A stretch of 64,000 nucleotides of DNA from Chitinophaga agrisoli (GTDB lineage Bacteria; Bacteroidota; Bacteroidia; Chitinophagales; Chitinophagaceae), in NCBI RefSeq assembly GCF_008386695.1, contig NZ_VUOC01000002.1:1827595-1891594 (forward strand), given 5' to 3'. The notes below the pieces were generated by a model. That model saw nothing but the letters and a program-made list of their open reading frames with translations. It was not told the origin of the DNA and ran no database searches. The position numbers and the translations under genes were made by a program. The stretch's first letter is position 1. The number at the start of each line of letters is the position of its first letter. Shown here in pieces: positions 16,181 to 25,653 of this stretch.

Positions 16181-17545
16181 ATGAACGAACATAATCCCAT
16201 AGCGCTTGAGCTGAATAAGATACAACAGGCCTGGCAAAAACAGGTAACGCCCAATGCCGGCCTGCGCGTAGTACGAATGATCATTAAACCGGAAGAGGCC
16301 CGCGTATACGAGGGATTCTTAAAGCTGGAATCATCGCCTTACGGGCAGCTACCACAAGTATTTGTAACCCATCTCACCTCTTTTGATGACGAAGATACCT
16401 TTAGCGCCGCTATTATAAAGGACTGGCTGGAGGCATATGATAACAGCGCTTCGTTGATGGAGGAGCTCAAAACTAAAAATGCCGCCTTCACCTGGGACGC
16501 TCAGCCCTACCGCCAGGCATTAGCCAGGCAACAAGGTCAGCCCCTGGATGATACGCTGCTGCGTATGCTGGATGATTTCCGTAAAGCGCTGCCGCAGGAG
16601 GAGCAACAACTGGTACTGGCCCTATTGCCACGCCAGGTAAGCAACCTGCGTAATATGAAGACCTGGCTCACCAATATGCTGAAAAAAGGCATTCCAGCCG
16701 GCGTAAAGTTGCTGGTGTTTGAGCATGTAGGCAATGAGCAGCTGGCCATACACGAACGCCAGTTCCCAGGGCAAATGCATGCCATGCATGTGCCGCTGGA
16801 GCTCCACAATGCCATACAAAAGCTAGCTAAAAGCGGCAATCCCAACGATCCGGAAATAGCGCTGCGCCGCTGCCTGTTTGAAATGGGCGACGCCCTGCAG
16901 GCAAAAGACCTAAAGCGCCTGCACGAATGGGGACAAAAAGCGCTGGAGTATACGCAACGCAGCGGCAATAAAGGACTGTTTGCCACCGCGCATATCATGT
17001 ATGCCGGTATGCTGTTCTACTTCAAAAAGGATCCGCAGCTGCCATTGCTACTGGAACGCGGTATGCGTATTGCCAAACAAGGCAGCCAACAGGGCGATCC
17101 CGCCTGCCTGCCCCTTCTTATACAGTTCTATGGCTATCATGGGGCATATGCCCAGCTGCGCAGGAATTTTGAGGAGGCTATAGAATGGTTCATTAAACAG
17201 GCCCGCCTGGCACAGGAACACAATTTCAACCAACAGTCCATGAATGGCTGGTACCAGGCAGCAGAGCTCTGCCGCCGTAAAGAGGCCGGCAGGTACTATA
17301 CCGTACTGGAAGAGGCCTACCTGGCCGGTTTAAACCTGCAGGACGAAGAGATCAGTACCTCCCTGTATATCTACCTGCTGCGGGACTATTACGATTATGT
17401 ACATAACAAACGGATCCAGGACCGCATCCGCTCCATAGATGAAAAAATGGGGCGCCTGTTTGGCGATAACTGGAAAGAAGAGGTGGACCGCATCCGTAAA
17501 ACCCGCGCGCCCCTCATGATGCCTCCCCAAACGGAAGAAGCCTGA
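16181..17545 (+). CDS. Helical-repeat (TPR-like) protein downstream of vgrG; possible effector adaptor
   Basis: 454 residues from ATG 16181; a TTG 5 codons upstream would overlap vgrG. No signal peptide. The N-terminal half (1-200) is alpha/beta with a KTWLTNMLKKGIPAGVKLLVFEHVG segment that recalls a nucleotide-binding fold but lacks a Walker A. Residues about 225-410 form antiparallel helix pairs of TPR type (ALRRCLFEMGDALQAKDLKRLHEW, ATAHIMYAGMLFYFKKD, GAYAQLRRNFEEAIEWFIKQA). The C-terminus is basic and helical. The tight spacing after vgrG suggests a chaperone or adaptor that loads cargo onto the spike. No link to the DUF4123 or DUF2169 adaptor families is visible. Confidence 0.65.
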   Translation: MNEHNPIALELNKIQQAWQKQVTPNAGLRVVRMIIKPEEARVYEGFLKLESSPYGQLPQVFVTHLTSFDDEDTFSAAIIKDWLEAYDNSASLMEELKTKNAAFTWDAQPYRQALARQQGQPLDDTLLRMLDDFRKALPQEEQQLVLALLPRQVSNLRNMKTWLTNMLKKGIPAGVKLLVFEHVGNEQLAIHERQFPGQMHAMHVPLELHNAIQKLAKSGNPNDPEIALRRCLFEMGDALQAKDLKRLHEWGQKALEYTQRSGNKGLFATAHIMYAGMLFYFKKDPQLPLLLERGMRIAKQGSQQGDPACLPLLIQFYGYHGAYAQLRRNFEEAIEWFIKQARLAQEHNFNQQSMNGWYQAAELCRRKEAGRYYTVLEEAYLAGLNLQDEEISTSLYIYLLRDYYDYVHNKRIQDRIRSIDEKMGRLFGDNWKEEVDRIRKTRAPLMMPPQTEEA

Positions 17546-17564
17546 CAAAATAATACCCCACTAA

Positions 17565-17596
17565 TTTGGTGGACTATTATAAAGCCCCTATCTTTG
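17565..17596 (+). promoter_or_regulatory. Strong Bacteroidota-type promoter for the redoxin-like gene
   Basis: TTTG at 17565-17568, a 20-bp spacer, and TATCTTTG at 17589-17596, a full match to TAnnTTTG. Predicted transcription start is near 17603, giving a leader of about 25 nt. It separates the next gene from the T6SS cargo unit. Confidence 0.75.
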
Positions 17597-17626
17597 TCCT
17601 TACCACCGGATAAAAAAAGATAGTAT

Positions 17627-18253
17627 ATGTCATCTCTTATTCACAGGTATGCCGATTTAGAACCTCTCTCCCTGCCAGAGCGGTTCAATGCTCCCACCCG
17701 CACCCGTAACAGGATAGCGCCGCTGGGCGCAGGCGATTTCGTTCCGGAATTTAACCTGCCACGCACGCAGTTCATTGCTGCCTCCTCCCTGCCGCAAGAT
17801 GCGGGCGAGCAGATTGCCGGCCGCACATTGCTGGGCCGTCCGCTGGTGCTGGCGTTTATCTCCCTGCATTGGAATGGTTATGCGCAAAGATTATTACAGG
17901 AACTGCAGGACTTACATGCAGATATACAGGTAATGGGCGGCGATCTGCTGGTAGTAAGTGATGAAGACAGTGCGGGCTTTGCTTCCCTTGCAGGCCAGCA
18001 ATCCTTACCGTTTAATATCGTGTGGGATAAACAGCATAAGATTGCCAGCCAGTTTGGTGTTTATGCTACTACAGACCCTATCTGGGACCGTATTTCCGGT
18101 GTTGAAGCAGATGTGCCCACACCTGCGGTATATGTGCTTGGCCCTTCCGGCAAGATCGTATTTGACCAGGTGGATCTTTACCTGGAGAAATGCATCCCCA
18201 CCCGTGATCTGCTGTCAACTGTTTACCAGAACAAGCAGGGAAAAGCAGCCTGA
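17627..18253 (+). CDS. Redoxin-fold protein lacking the peroxidatic cysteine
   Basis: 208 residues, no signal peptide. An AhpC/TSA-type thioredoxin fold is visible from about residue 38: PEFNLP, then RPLVLAFISLHWNGYAQRLLQEL (the position where peroxiredoxins carry the active Cys), DLLVVSDEDSAGFASLAG, LPFNIVWDKQHKIASQFGVY and PTPAVYVLGPSGKIVFDQVD. The catalytic segment has no cysteine (LHWNGYA) and the only Cys in the protein is Cys189 near the C-terminus, so peroxidase chemistry of the usual kind is not possible. It follows the T6SS locus by 81 bp but has its own promoter. It may be a binding or chaperone-like derivative, or redox-active only through Cys189. Confidence 0.7.
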   Translation: MSSLIHRYADLEPLSLPERFNAPTRTRNRIAPLGAGDFVPEFNLPRTQFIAASSLPQDAGEQIAGRTLLGRPLVLAFISLHWNGYAQRLLQELQDLHADIQVMGGDLLVVSDEDSAGFASLAGQQSLPFNIVWDKQHKIASQFGVYATTDPIWDRISGVEADVPTPAVYVLGPSGKIVFDQVDLYLEKCIPTRDLLSTVYQNKQGKAA

Positions 18254-18270
18254 TATTTACTGTATACTTT

Positions 18271-18312
18271 CAGCTACTGAATAAGTATATTTATTATTCA
18301 ATCCTGTAGCTG
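18271..18312 (+). promoter_or_regulatory. Hairpin abutting the start codon of the small membrane protein
   Basis: Arms 18271-18284 and 18294-18312 pair as cagctac/gtagctg plus tgaataa/ttattca, with a five-base bulge on the right arm and a 9-nt loop. The right arm ends exactly before the ATG at 18313. It lacks a T-run, so translational control or mRNA 3'-end protection of the redoxin gene is more likely than termination. Confidence 0.5.
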
Positions 18313-18579
18313 ATGAATAAACTTCCTGATCAACAACCCGAAACCCCATCCTGGAGCCAGGTGATATGGTCTGCCGTAGTTGCGGCCATAGGCTTTGGTT
18401 TCGCCATCTACCGTTATCTTCAGTTCAGCGGCGCTGCAGCAGAGCTGCGCCTGAGCCGCCTCGAAAGACCCCTCTACAGGCTGGCCGGCAAATGGGGCAT
18501 TATCACCGTTTTTATATTGATGGGCGTAGTGGGCGTGTACAATGCCGTAAAACACTACAGGAATTTGCGCAGGCAATAA
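18313..18579 (+). CDS. Small two-helix membrane protein
   Basis: 88 residues. Two hydrophobic helices are visible, at about 16-36 (VIWSAVVAAIGFGFAIYRYL) and 60-77 (WGIITVFILMGVVGVYNAV), joined by a charged loop (RLSRLERPLYRLAGK), with a basic tail (HYRNLRRQ) that would be cytoplasmic. I do not recognise a family. It begins right after a hairpin 59 bp downstream of the redoxin-like gene, so it may be a second gene of that unit. It is near the T6SS locus but nothing ties it to secretion. Confidence 0.6.
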   Translation: MNKLPDQQPETPSWSQVIWSAVVAAIGFGFAIYRYLQFSGAAAELRLSRLERPLYRLAGKWGIITVFILMGVVGVYNAVKHYRNLRRQ

Positions 18580-18649
18580 ATGCGTTCCAATAAATGATCA
18601 ACGCTCATTGGTAATTTTACAGCATACCAACGCTATTCAGTACAGTCGT

Positions 18650-19909
18650 TTACTGCTTTGTGATCTTCACTACCGGCGGGTTGGCCAGGTCATTCCATAA
18701 AGCATCTGCCTCCGCTGGGGTAATATCATCGTTATAAACAAGAATCCTGTATTTCAATGTATACTCCTTACCGTATGTAAGTAGCCAGGATTTTATCTTG
18801 GTAGGACTGAAATTAATGAACAGCTCTCCCCTTTCCGCATTCTCCGGCCATACACGTACCGGTTCCGGGGAATCATAGTTAGCCGGATAAGATAGTACCA
18901 GCATACCTGCCTGGCCCTTGCCGGTTTGGCCTGTTACTTTTATCCAGCGGGCACGGGTGCTGTCAGCATCTTTACGGGTATGCCCTTCTGAAGTAAGCAC
19001 CTGGCTGGTGGCATTGGTCCACTCCGGCGTAGCCCGGAAACCAAACCCGCCGCCGTAACGGTATTGCAGCAACAGTAACGGGCTGCTGCCTGCACAGCCA
19101 AAAGTAGACGTAAAGTCCCAGAGGCGGCGGGCGCCATTGGCCTGCGCCGGGTATGCGCGTACATCCCACACTTCATTCAACGCTACCTGTTCCTTCCCTT
19201 CGCCTTTAAATACGATATGATCCTGCAATGCTTTAAAACCGCCCCATACAGGTCCCTCTGTTTTAGACAGGAAACCAGTGAAGCGTACTGTACCCTGTTT
19301 CTCTTTCAGGTTCCAGAAATCCACCACCTTACCTTCAAATTCCGTATGTGTCCAGGGATTCCAGATCCCTACATGGTGCCAGTGATCTTTAGGATGTATG
19401 TTGGTAAGTACCGCACCGTTAGGCGCCCATAAGGGATGAATGAACCCGCTGCGTTTAAACACGCTGTCAATCCCCGCCGGCGGGTACACCGTTGCATAAT
19501 TATATTGTAATATAGACTGGCTGCCTTGCTGTAACACTAAGGTCCCTTGCTGGTCCTTTGCCTGAATAACGGTGGTAGCCGCTGCCGGCTGGGTTGCCTT
19601 TACCAGCTCAAACACACGTTGTGTACCAGGCGCGCTTACGCCGGACAGTATCCACCATATGCGGCGCTGATACCCTTGCTCCACCTGGAAGGGCACCGGT
19701 GTTTTGTGACCATCTTTTACCTCCATCAGCGCCACTTCTGTATCAGCTAAGCTGGTTGCATCATCCAGCGCAAAGGATACCGGCGTATTCTCACGTTTAA
19801 ACTTGCCGGCGTCTATTGTAATACGGGCCATTACCTGGGCTTGTGCAGTTATCATACAACAGGAAAATAAAAGACTTAGCAGTAAAAAGCAAATAGGTTG
19901 TTTTTTCAT
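18650..19909 (-). CDS. Exported DUF6807 (PmoA-type) protein
   Basis: 419 residues with a signal peptide (about 1-24). The conserved core lies in HPLWAPNGAVLTNIHPKDHWHHVGIWNPWTH, a His-rich run typical of the DUF6807/PmoA family, followed by WNLKEKQGTVRF and a long beta-rich region with EVWDVRAYP. Family members in Bacteroidota are found among carbohydrate and Tat/periplasmic oxidoreductase clusters; their reaction is not established to my knowledge. The His cluster suggests a metal site. It stands alone, convergent with the small membrane protein, with no glycan genes adjacent. Confidence 0.75.
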   Translation of the reverse strand: MKKQPICFLLLSLLFSCCMITAQAQVMARITIDAGKFKRENTPVSFALDDATSLADTEVALMEVKDGHKTPVPFQVEQGYQRRIWWILSGVSAPGTQRVFELVKATQPAAATTVIQAKDQQGTLVLQQGSQSILQYNYATVYPPAGIDSVFKRSGFIHPLWAPNGAVLTNIHPKDHWHHVGIWNPWTHTEFEGKVVDFWNLKEKQGTVRFTGFLSKTEGPVWGGFKALQDHIVFKGEGKEQVALNEVWDVRAYPAQANGARRLWDFTSTFGCAGSSPLLLLQYRYGGGFGFRATPEWTNATSQVLTSEGHTRKDADSTRARWIKVTGQTGKGQAGMLVLSYPANYDSPEPVRVWPENAERGELFINFSPTKIKSWLLTYGKEYTLKYRILVYNDDITPAEADALWNDLANPPVVKITKQ

Positions 19910-20049
19910 CCGTGGCTATTTTTTAACGTGTCAGGTCAACATATATACACCGGACAAATGCCGGTATTGCCAAAATAGGGAATCCCGGGCGGGTATGCAA
20001 GCATAAAATAACGTAACTTAGAGATTGTGCACCCTATCTTGTGTGTCCC

Positions 20050-20328
20050 ATGAAACTGCCTTCAATACCATCCAGCAAACAAACGCCCAACCCACTGCAA
20101 CTTACCGGCAGGCTGGAGTTAAGGACCTTCTACGCCAATACCAGGAAGAGTTTTACAGGCATCTATATTGTAACGGAAAAAGCCGCCTATCTCATACGCC
20201 CTGCGCGCCTCCCGGCCTCCGGCGACAATCCCCTACAGGCTTTACTGGGCAAAATGGTTACCGCCACGGGACAGCTAAAGCATGAGGTGTTCCTGGCTGA
20301 TCAGGTTGTTGACAAGGAAAATGAATAA
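20050..20328 (+). CDS. Small hypothetical protein, possible OB-fold
   Basis: 92 residues from ATG 20050; the frame also reaches a GTG at 20041. No signal peptide or TM. The pattern LTGRLELRTFYANTRKSFTG, IYIVTEKAAYLIRP and LLGKMVTATGQL resembles a small five-stranded beta barrel of OB type. It is convergent with the dipeptide epimerase gene 17 bp away. Coding potential is supported by the amphipathic strand pattern and by lack of another gene here, but a chance frame cannot be excluded. Confidence 0.45.
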   Translation: MKLPSIPSSKQTPNPLQLTGRLELRTFYANTRKSFTGIYIVTEKAAYLIRPARLPASGDNPLQALLGKMVTATGQLKHEVFLADQVVDKENE

Positions 20329-20345
20329 TTGCAGGCGGATAAATA

Positions 20346-21362
20346 TTACAACGGCCTTAACACCGCTCCCGTTCCCGGCCTGTCCGCATAAATAATACGC
20401 CCATCCGCTATTTTTACCCCATCCGCCGTATCTCCCGCCAGCAACAGCGGCCCATCCATATCTACATAATCCAGATAAGGCAGCAAATGCGCCACGGCGG
20501 AGGTGCCGACAGTGCTTTCGTTCATGCTGCCGGTCATTACCTGCATGCCCAAACGTTTGGCTTCGGCTATCATCCGGCGGGCAGGCGTTATGCCGCCGCA
20601 TTTGGTAAGCTTTATATTAATACCATGAAAATGCCCATGGCATTGGGCTACATCCGTTTCTACAATACAGCTTTCATCTGCTATAAGCGGCAGCGCGGAC
20701 TGTTCGTATACTTGCTTCATACCCTCCCAATCAGCCGCAGGCATAGGCTGTTCAATAAACTCCACCCCCAGGGCCTTAAAGGCGGCGGCGTTACGCAAGG
20801 TCTCTTCTACGCCCCAGGCACAGTTGGCGTCTACCCGGAAAATAGCCGTGGTATGCTTGCGTAGCTCCTGTATAATAGCAATATCATCCGGGGTGCCCAG
20901 CTTTATCTTATAAATAGGCCACGGGAATTCCTGTAGCTTGCTTACCATATTCTCCACCGTATCTATCCCAATGGTGTAATCGGTAAGCGGGTTACGCGAA
21001 ATATCCAGCCCCCATACTTCATACAGCTTTTTACCCAGCCGTTTGGCGTACAGGTCATGGGCCGCCAGGTCCAGCGCGCAAAGGGCAAACATATTATCCT
21101 TGAACAGCGGAAACAGGGTTTCCCAGAAAGCTTCCGGCGTATCCAGCGTATAGGCTTCAATCACATCACGATGCGTGTTGATGGCCTCCATCAGCCGGGG
21201 CACTGTCATATTATAATAGGCGTTATCTGCTGTTTCCCCCAGGCCGCTAAGGCCATCCTGCGATAGCTTGGCCACCAGCAACGGTTGTACATCCTTTGAC
21301 TTACGGGAGATAGTGAAGGTGTGCCGGAACTTTAGCTCAAACGGGTATAATTCTAACTGCAT
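20346..21362 (-). CDS. Dipeptide epimerase, enolase superfamily (L-Ala-D/L-Glu type)
   Basis: 338 residues, cytoplasmic. It has the muconate-lactonising subgroup layout: capping domain (about 1-115) and barrel with catalytic KIK (YKIKLG, near 155), metal ligands in DAN (DANCAW), EQP and DES, and the second lysine in KLTKCGG. The D-x-D-like end MDGPLLLAGD is typical of Ala-Glu epimerases. The likely role is recycling of murein peptides by epimerising L-Ala-D-Glu. Specificity within the dipeptide epimerases cannot be read by eye. It is downstream of dnaK, separated by a terminator. Confidence 0.85.
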   Translation of the reverse strand: MQLELYPFELKFRHTFTISRKSKDVQPLLVAKLSQDGLSGLGETADNAYYNMTVPRLMEAINTHRDVIEAYTLDTPEAFWETLFPLFKDNMFALCALDLAAHDLYAKRLGKKLYEVWGLDISRNPLTDYTIGIDTVENMVSKLQEFPWPIYKIKLGTPDDIAIIQELRKHTTAIFRVDANCAWGVEETLRNAAAFKALGVEFIEQPMPAADWEGMKQVYEQSALPLIADESCIVETDVAQCHGHFHGINIKLTKCGGITPARRMIAEAKRLGMQVMTGSMNESTVGTSAVAHLLPYLDYVDMDGPLLLAGDTADGVKIADGRIIYADRPGTGAVLRPL

Positions 21363-21393
21363 GCTGGCAAATTAAGAAAGGGGCGCTAAAAAA

Positions 21394-21441
21394 GCAAAAA
21401 GCCGGCCGCTTCGGATCTGCTCCTTAACGACCGGCTTTTGC
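21394..21441 (-). terminator. dnaK terminator
   Basis: Arms 21394-21405 and 21431-21441 (gcaaaa-agccgg with ccggct-tttgc) with a loop of about 25 nt. Read on the minus strand it is followed by a T-rich run (ctttttt), just after the dnaK stop. Confidence 0.7.
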
Positions 21442-21466
21442 CTTTTATGTCGAGTCTTTACGCTCT

Positions 21467-23377
21467 TTATTTCACTTCTTCAAACTCTGCGTCGGTTACG
21501 CCGCCTTCTCCACCTGCGCCGGTATTACCCTGCTGCTGTGGCTGCGGTTCGCCGCCGTTATTTGCCTGCGATTCCTGGGTAGCTTTATACAGCTCTTCGG
21601 AAGCGGCTGTCCAGGCAGCATTCAGTTCTGCTACGCCAGCGTCTATCTGGGCAACGTCCTGGCTCTTCTGGGCTTCTTTCAGCTTGTTCAGCGCAGTTTC
21701 GATAGTGGTCTTCTTTTCTGCAGGTATTTTCTCGCCATATTCCTTCAGCTGTTTTTCTGTCTGGAATACGAGGCTGTCTGCCTGGTTGATCTTTTCGATC
21801 TTTTCGCGTTGTTCCTTATCTGCAGCTTCGTTAGCCTTGGCTTCCGCCTTCATCTTTTCTATCTCATCCTTGCTTAAGCCGCTACCCGCTTCAATGCGGA
21901 TGTTCTGGGTTTTGCCAGTGCCTTTATCCTTAGCTGTTACATGCAGGATACCGTTGGCGTCTATATCAAAGATCACTTCGATCTGCGGTACGCCACGCGG
22001 AGCCGGCGGAATATCACCTAAGATAAAGCGGCCCAGGGTACGGTTCTGTGAAGCCAGGGGCCTTTCACCCTGCAGTACATGTATTTCTACGCTTGGCTGG
22101 CTATCAGCAGCGGTAGAGAATGTTTCAGATTTCTTGGTAGGAATGGTGGTGTTGGACTCGATCAGTTTGGTGAATACACCGCCCATGGTCTCAATACCCA
22201 GTGAAAGCGGCGTTACGTCCAGCAACAACACGTCCTTCACTTCCCCGGTCAGTACGCCACCCTGGATAGCAGCGCCAATGGCTACCACTTCGTCCGGGTT
22301 TACGCCCCTGTTGGGTTTCTTACCAAAGAACTTCTCTACTACTTCCTGTATCTTGGGTATACGGGTAGAACCACCTACCAGTATTACTTCATTGATCTCT
22401 TCTTTGCTTAAGCCGGCGTCCTGCAGGGCCTTACGGCAAGGCTCCAGGGTACGCTCTACCAGCTGGTCGCTGAGCTGCTCAAATTTAGCGCGGGTCAGTT
22501 TCTTTACCAGGTGCTTAGGCACGCCGTCAACCGCAGTAATATAAGGCAGGTTGATCTCTGTCTCTGAAGAAGAGGACAGTTCGATCTTCGCCTTTTCAGC
22601 TGCTTCTTTCAAACGCTGCCATGACATCGGGTCCTTATGCAGGTCTACCGCTTCGTCTTTCTTGAATTCCTCTGCCAGCCAGTCCATGATCACTTTATCG
22701 AAGTCATCACCACCCAGGTGGGTATCACCGTTGGTGGATTTTACTTCAAACACGCCATCACCCAGCTCCAGGATGGAAATATCAAATGTACCACCACCCA
22801 GGTCAAATACAGCGATCTTGCTGTCATGGTGCTTTTTATCCAGGCCATAGGCCAGGGCAGCAGCCGTGGGCTCGTTGATGATACGGCGAACATTCAAACC
22901 GGCGATCTCTCCGGCTTCCTTGGTAGCCTGACGCTGTGCGTCATTGAAGTAAGCGGGCACCGTGATCACGGCTTCGTTCACTTCCTGGCCCAGGTAATCT
23001 TCGGCCGTTTTCTTCATTTTCTGCAGGATCATGGCAGAGATCTCCTGCGGGGTGTATAACCTGCCATCTATATCTATACGTGTGGTATTGTTGTCGCCTT
23101 TAGCCACTTTGTAGCTCCAGTGAGGTATTTCGTTGTTCACTTCGTCATAATGACGGCCCATGAAACGTTTCACGGACATGATCGTGTTCACCGGATTGGT
23201 AATAGCCTGGCGCTTGGCAGGGTCACCCACCTTTCTTTCTCCGTTCTTTAAGAATGCCACTACGGAAGGGGTGGTACGGCGCCCTTCATCATTGGCAATC
23301 ACTACCGGCTCGTTACCTTCCATTACGGCAACACATGAGTTGGTAGTTCCTAAGTCGATACCTATTATTTTTCCCAT
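21467..23377 (-). CDS. dnaK: Molecular chaperone DnaK (Hsp70)
   Basis: 636 residues. The N-terminus [20 protein letters not shown] is the Hsp70 phosphate-1 motif; [15 protein letters not shown] and [11 protein letters not shown] follow in the ATPase domain (1-380). The interdomain linker [16 protein letters not shown], the substrate-binding beta domain and a helical lid complete the fold. The tail is Gly/Gln-rich and ends in the conserved EFEEVK, the C-terminal chaperone signature. It folds nascent and stressed proteins with DnaJ and GrpE, which are not adjacent here. Length is normal and it is transcribed alone. Confidence 0.98.
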   Translation of the reverse strand: MGKIIGIDLGTTNSCVAVMEGNEPVVIANDEGRRTTPSVVAFLKNGERKVGDPAKRQAITNPVNTIMSVKRFMGRHYDEVNNEIPHWSYKVAKGDNNTTRIDIDGRLYTPQEISAMILQKMKKTAEDYLGQEVNEAVITVPAYFNDAQRQATKEAGEIAGLNVRRIINEPTAAALAYGLDKKHHDSKIAVFDLGGGTFDISILELGDGVFEVKSTNGDTHLGGDDFDKVIMDWLAEEFKKDEAVDLHKDPMSWQRLKEAAEKAKIELSSSSETEINLPYITAVDGVPKHLVKKLTRAKFEQLSDQLVERTLEPCRKALQDAGLSKEEINEVILVGGSTRIPKIQEVVEKFFGKKPNRGVNPDEVVAIGAAIQGGVLTGEVKDVLLLDVTPLSLGIETMGGVFTKLIESNTTIPTKKSETFSTAADSQPSVEIHVLQGERPLASQNRTLGRFILGDIPPAPRGVPQIEVIFDIDANGILHVTAKDKGTGKTQNIRIEAGSGLSKDEIEKMKAEAKANEAADKEQREKIEKINQADSLVFQTEKQLKEYGEKIPAEKKTTIETALNKLKEAQKSQDVAQIDAGVAELNAAWTAASEELYKATQESQANNGGEPQPQQQGNTGAGGEGGVTDAEFEEVK

Positions 23378-23576
23378 ATTATTTAAGATTCTCCTTTAGT
23401 TGTAGATTGATTGTGCGTTTGCTGTTGGATTGTCAATGATTATGCCAAGCAAAATTTTATGCAAATATGTCAGTTTGCTGAACTCTGCCCCGGATTATTT
23501 GTTAAAGCTACGAGTACAAACCGCAACAGGCGGCCTGAACCATATTCAACCATATTCGTAACCTAACTCACATTCA

Positions 23577-24929
23577 ATGAAAAAGACCTTCCCGTTATGG
23601 GTCACTGGTATGATGACCCTTATTGCACCCCTGGCTGCTTTAGCGCAAACCACCCCTGGTTCTGTTTCGTCTCCGGGCATCTTTAATGGCAGCAAAGATT
23701 ACAAGACCTGGTCCATTGGCGTCAATGGCGGTTTACTGGCCCCTGTATCACCTACCGGCGGCAGTAATGATTTCACCAAATGGAAAGCCTCCGCAGGGTA
23801 CGGCGCCTATGTAAAATGGCAGATCCTGCATTCCCTGGGCATCCGGGCCGATTATATTGGCGGTAAGCTAAAGGCCGACAATTCCAAAGAGCTGGGGAAC
23901 GACAAACAGCCCATCCGGGATTACAGCTCCTATGAGACCAAGCTGAAATGGTCCGCAGCCCTAAGTGCTGTAGTAAACGTAGCCACCATTAACTGGCTTT
24001 ACAAGCAGAATTTTGTACAGATCTATGTGTCCGCAGGCGCCGGCCTTGCGGGTTACAATCCCACCAAAACAACAAATAATGGCACAGAAGTAGACTACAA
24101 GCCGGATGGTACCATCAAGGAGCTGATCATCCCCATAGGCGCCGGCCTTAAGTTTAAACTGTCAGACATGATCAACCTGGACCTGGGTTATACCATGCAC
24201 TTCCTGGATGGCGACAACCTGGATGGTTATGCCTATGGCCGCAACAATGACAAATATTCCTACGGCTATGCCGGGCTGGAATTTAGCCTGGGCCCCTCCC
24301 ATAAACCCCAGCTGGCCTGGAACAACCCGGCCAAAACAATGTATGATGACCTGGCCGCCCAGAAAGCCGCGCTGCAGCAGGAGCTGGAAAGCACCCGTAA
24401 TACGAACGCCCGTCTGACAGCAGATGTTGACAAACTGCTGAAGGATACCGATGGCGACGGCGTTTCCGACTTCTTTGATAAATGCCCCGGCACCGCACAG
24501 GGTAGCAAGGTAGATGGCGGCGGCTGCGACCTGCCAAAAATAGATACCACCCCCAAAGTTGTGGTGCAGCAGGTTACGGACGAAGACAGGCGCCTGGTAC
24601 GCGACGCCATCCAGAACCTGGAGTTCCAGACCGGTAAGGCCAGCATTAAACCCAGCTCTTACCCCTCACTGGACCGCGTGGCAGAACTGCTGAAGGCCAA
24701 GAATTTCAGCCTTAAGCTGGCAGGCCATACGGACGATGTAGGCACTGATTCCAAGAACATGATCCTGTCTAAAGACCGGGCAGAATCCGTAAAACAATAC
24801 CTCGTCGGCAAAGGCGCTAATCCTTCCAGGATAGAGGCTACTGGTTATGGCGAAACACAGCCCATTGCCAGCAACAAAACAGCCGCCGGCCGCCAGAAGA
24901 ACCGCAGGGTTGAGTTCACCTTATATTAA
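23577..24929 (+). CDS. OmpA-family outer membrane protein with TSP3 repeat
   Basis: 450 residues, signal peptide to about residue 24. An N-terminal eight-stranded barrel (about 38-240) has alternating strands such as WSIGVNGGLLAPVSP and INLDLGYTMHFLDG. A short coiled coil (about 263-292, LAAQKAALQQELESTRN) leads to a thrombospondin type 3 calcium-binding stretch (DTDGDGVSDFFDKCPG, about 296-312) and a C-terminal OmpA peptidoglycan-binding domain (about 340-450, GHTDDVGTDSKNMILSKDRA, GYGETQPI). It tethers the outer membrane to peptidoglycan. The following small porin gene is 139 bp downstream on the same strand. Confidence 0.92.
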   Translation: MKKTFPLWVTGMMTLIAPLAALAQTTPGSVSSPGIFNGSKDYKTWSIGVNGGLLAPVSPTGGSNDFTKWKASAGYGAYVKWQILHSLGIRADYIGGKLKADNSKELGNDKQPIRDYSSYETKLKWSAALSAVVNVATINWLYKQNFVQIYVSAGAGLAGYNPTKTTNNGTEVDYKPDGTIKELIIPIGAGLKFKLSDMINLDLGYTMHFLDGDNLDGYAYGRNNDKYSYGYAGLEFSLGPSHKPQLAWNNPAKTMYDDLAAQKAALQQELESTRNTNARLTADVDKLLKDTDGDGVSDFFDKCPGTAQGSKVDGGGCDLPKIDTTPKVVVQQVTDEDRRLVRDAIQNLEFQTGKASIKPSSYPSLDRVAELLKAKNFSLKLAGHTDDVGTDSKNMILSKDRAESVKQYLVGKGANPSRIEATGYGETQPIASNKTAAGRQKNRRVEFTLY

Positions 24930-25068
24930 TATGCTGAATGTTTCGGTTACAGGTTTGCCACATCTGCCAACGGGCAGTGTGGCAAACTTGTTTTAATATG
25001 TTTCCATCTTACCATGGTTCCAAAACGGCATATAATTTGCTTTTCAGGGTCAAAATCGAACCATATAT

Positions 25069-25632
25069 ATGAAAAAACTAATACTCTCCACGCTCCTGGT
25101 CCTGGGTGCTTGCTGCTCCATACAGGCCCAAAAGATCCATTTAGGTGTAAAAGGCGGTTTAAATATTGCCCAACTGTCAGATTTTGATGGGAGCGGTAGC
25201 CGTATTTCCGGTCATGTTGGCGGTTTCGTAAACTTCCGTTTCCGGGACTGGGCCGTGCAGCCGGAACTGGTTTTTTCCGGTCAGGGCGAAAAGCACCTGA
25301 TTATTCCCAATGGCGACCGCCAGATAGCCCTGAACTATATTAACCTGCCGGTAATGTTCCAATACTACCTGATCCCGCAATTTTACCTGGAGGCCGGTCC
25401 TCAGATTGGTTTTCTGGCAAGCGCCAAAGATAAAGGCGGCCGGTTAACCCTGGATATAAAAGACGGTTATAACTCCGCAGATCTGGGCATAGGCCTTGGT
25501 TTAGGCTTTAAGCTGCCCATGGGCTTTGGCATATACGGCCGCTATAATTTTGGCCTGCTGGATGTATATGACGGCGGCGGCGATTATAAAAATATGGTGG
25601 CACAGATAGGCGTTTCCTACACGATCCTGTAA
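25069..25632 (+). CDS. Small outer membrane beta-barrel protein (porin family)
   Basis: 187 residues with a signal peptide (about 1-20, ending SIQAQ). The mature protein is a run of amphipathic strands (IHLGVKGGLNIAQLSDF, ISGHVGGFVNFRF, WAVQPELVFSGQG, FYLEAGPQIGFLAS, YGRYNFGLLDVYD) with a terminal aromatic-free ending, typical of the PorT-like/OMP_b-brl_2 family common in Bacteroidota. The cargo or partner cannot be deduced. It is followed by a strong terminator. Confidence 0.85.
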   Translation: MKKLILSTLLVLGACCSIQAQKIHLGVKGGLNIAQLSDFDGSGSRISGHVGGFVNFRFRDWAVQPELVFSGQGEKHLIIPNGDRQIALNYINLPVMFQYYLIPQFYLEAGPQIGFLASAKDKGGRLTLDIKDGYNSADLGIGLGLGFKLPMGFGIYGRYNFGLLDVYDGGGDYKNMVAQIGVSYTIL

Positions 25633-25653
25633 TTTCAGCATACCTTATAAGAG

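Noticed and set aside
1-17545. Reading the locus as an extracellular contractile injection system or phage tail
   Set aside because: TssB/TssC, ClpV, Hcp, VgrG, TssE, TssF and TssG are all present, and there are no tail-fibre, tape-measure or phage-type eCIS ATPase genes. ClpV and Hcp are T6SS markers.
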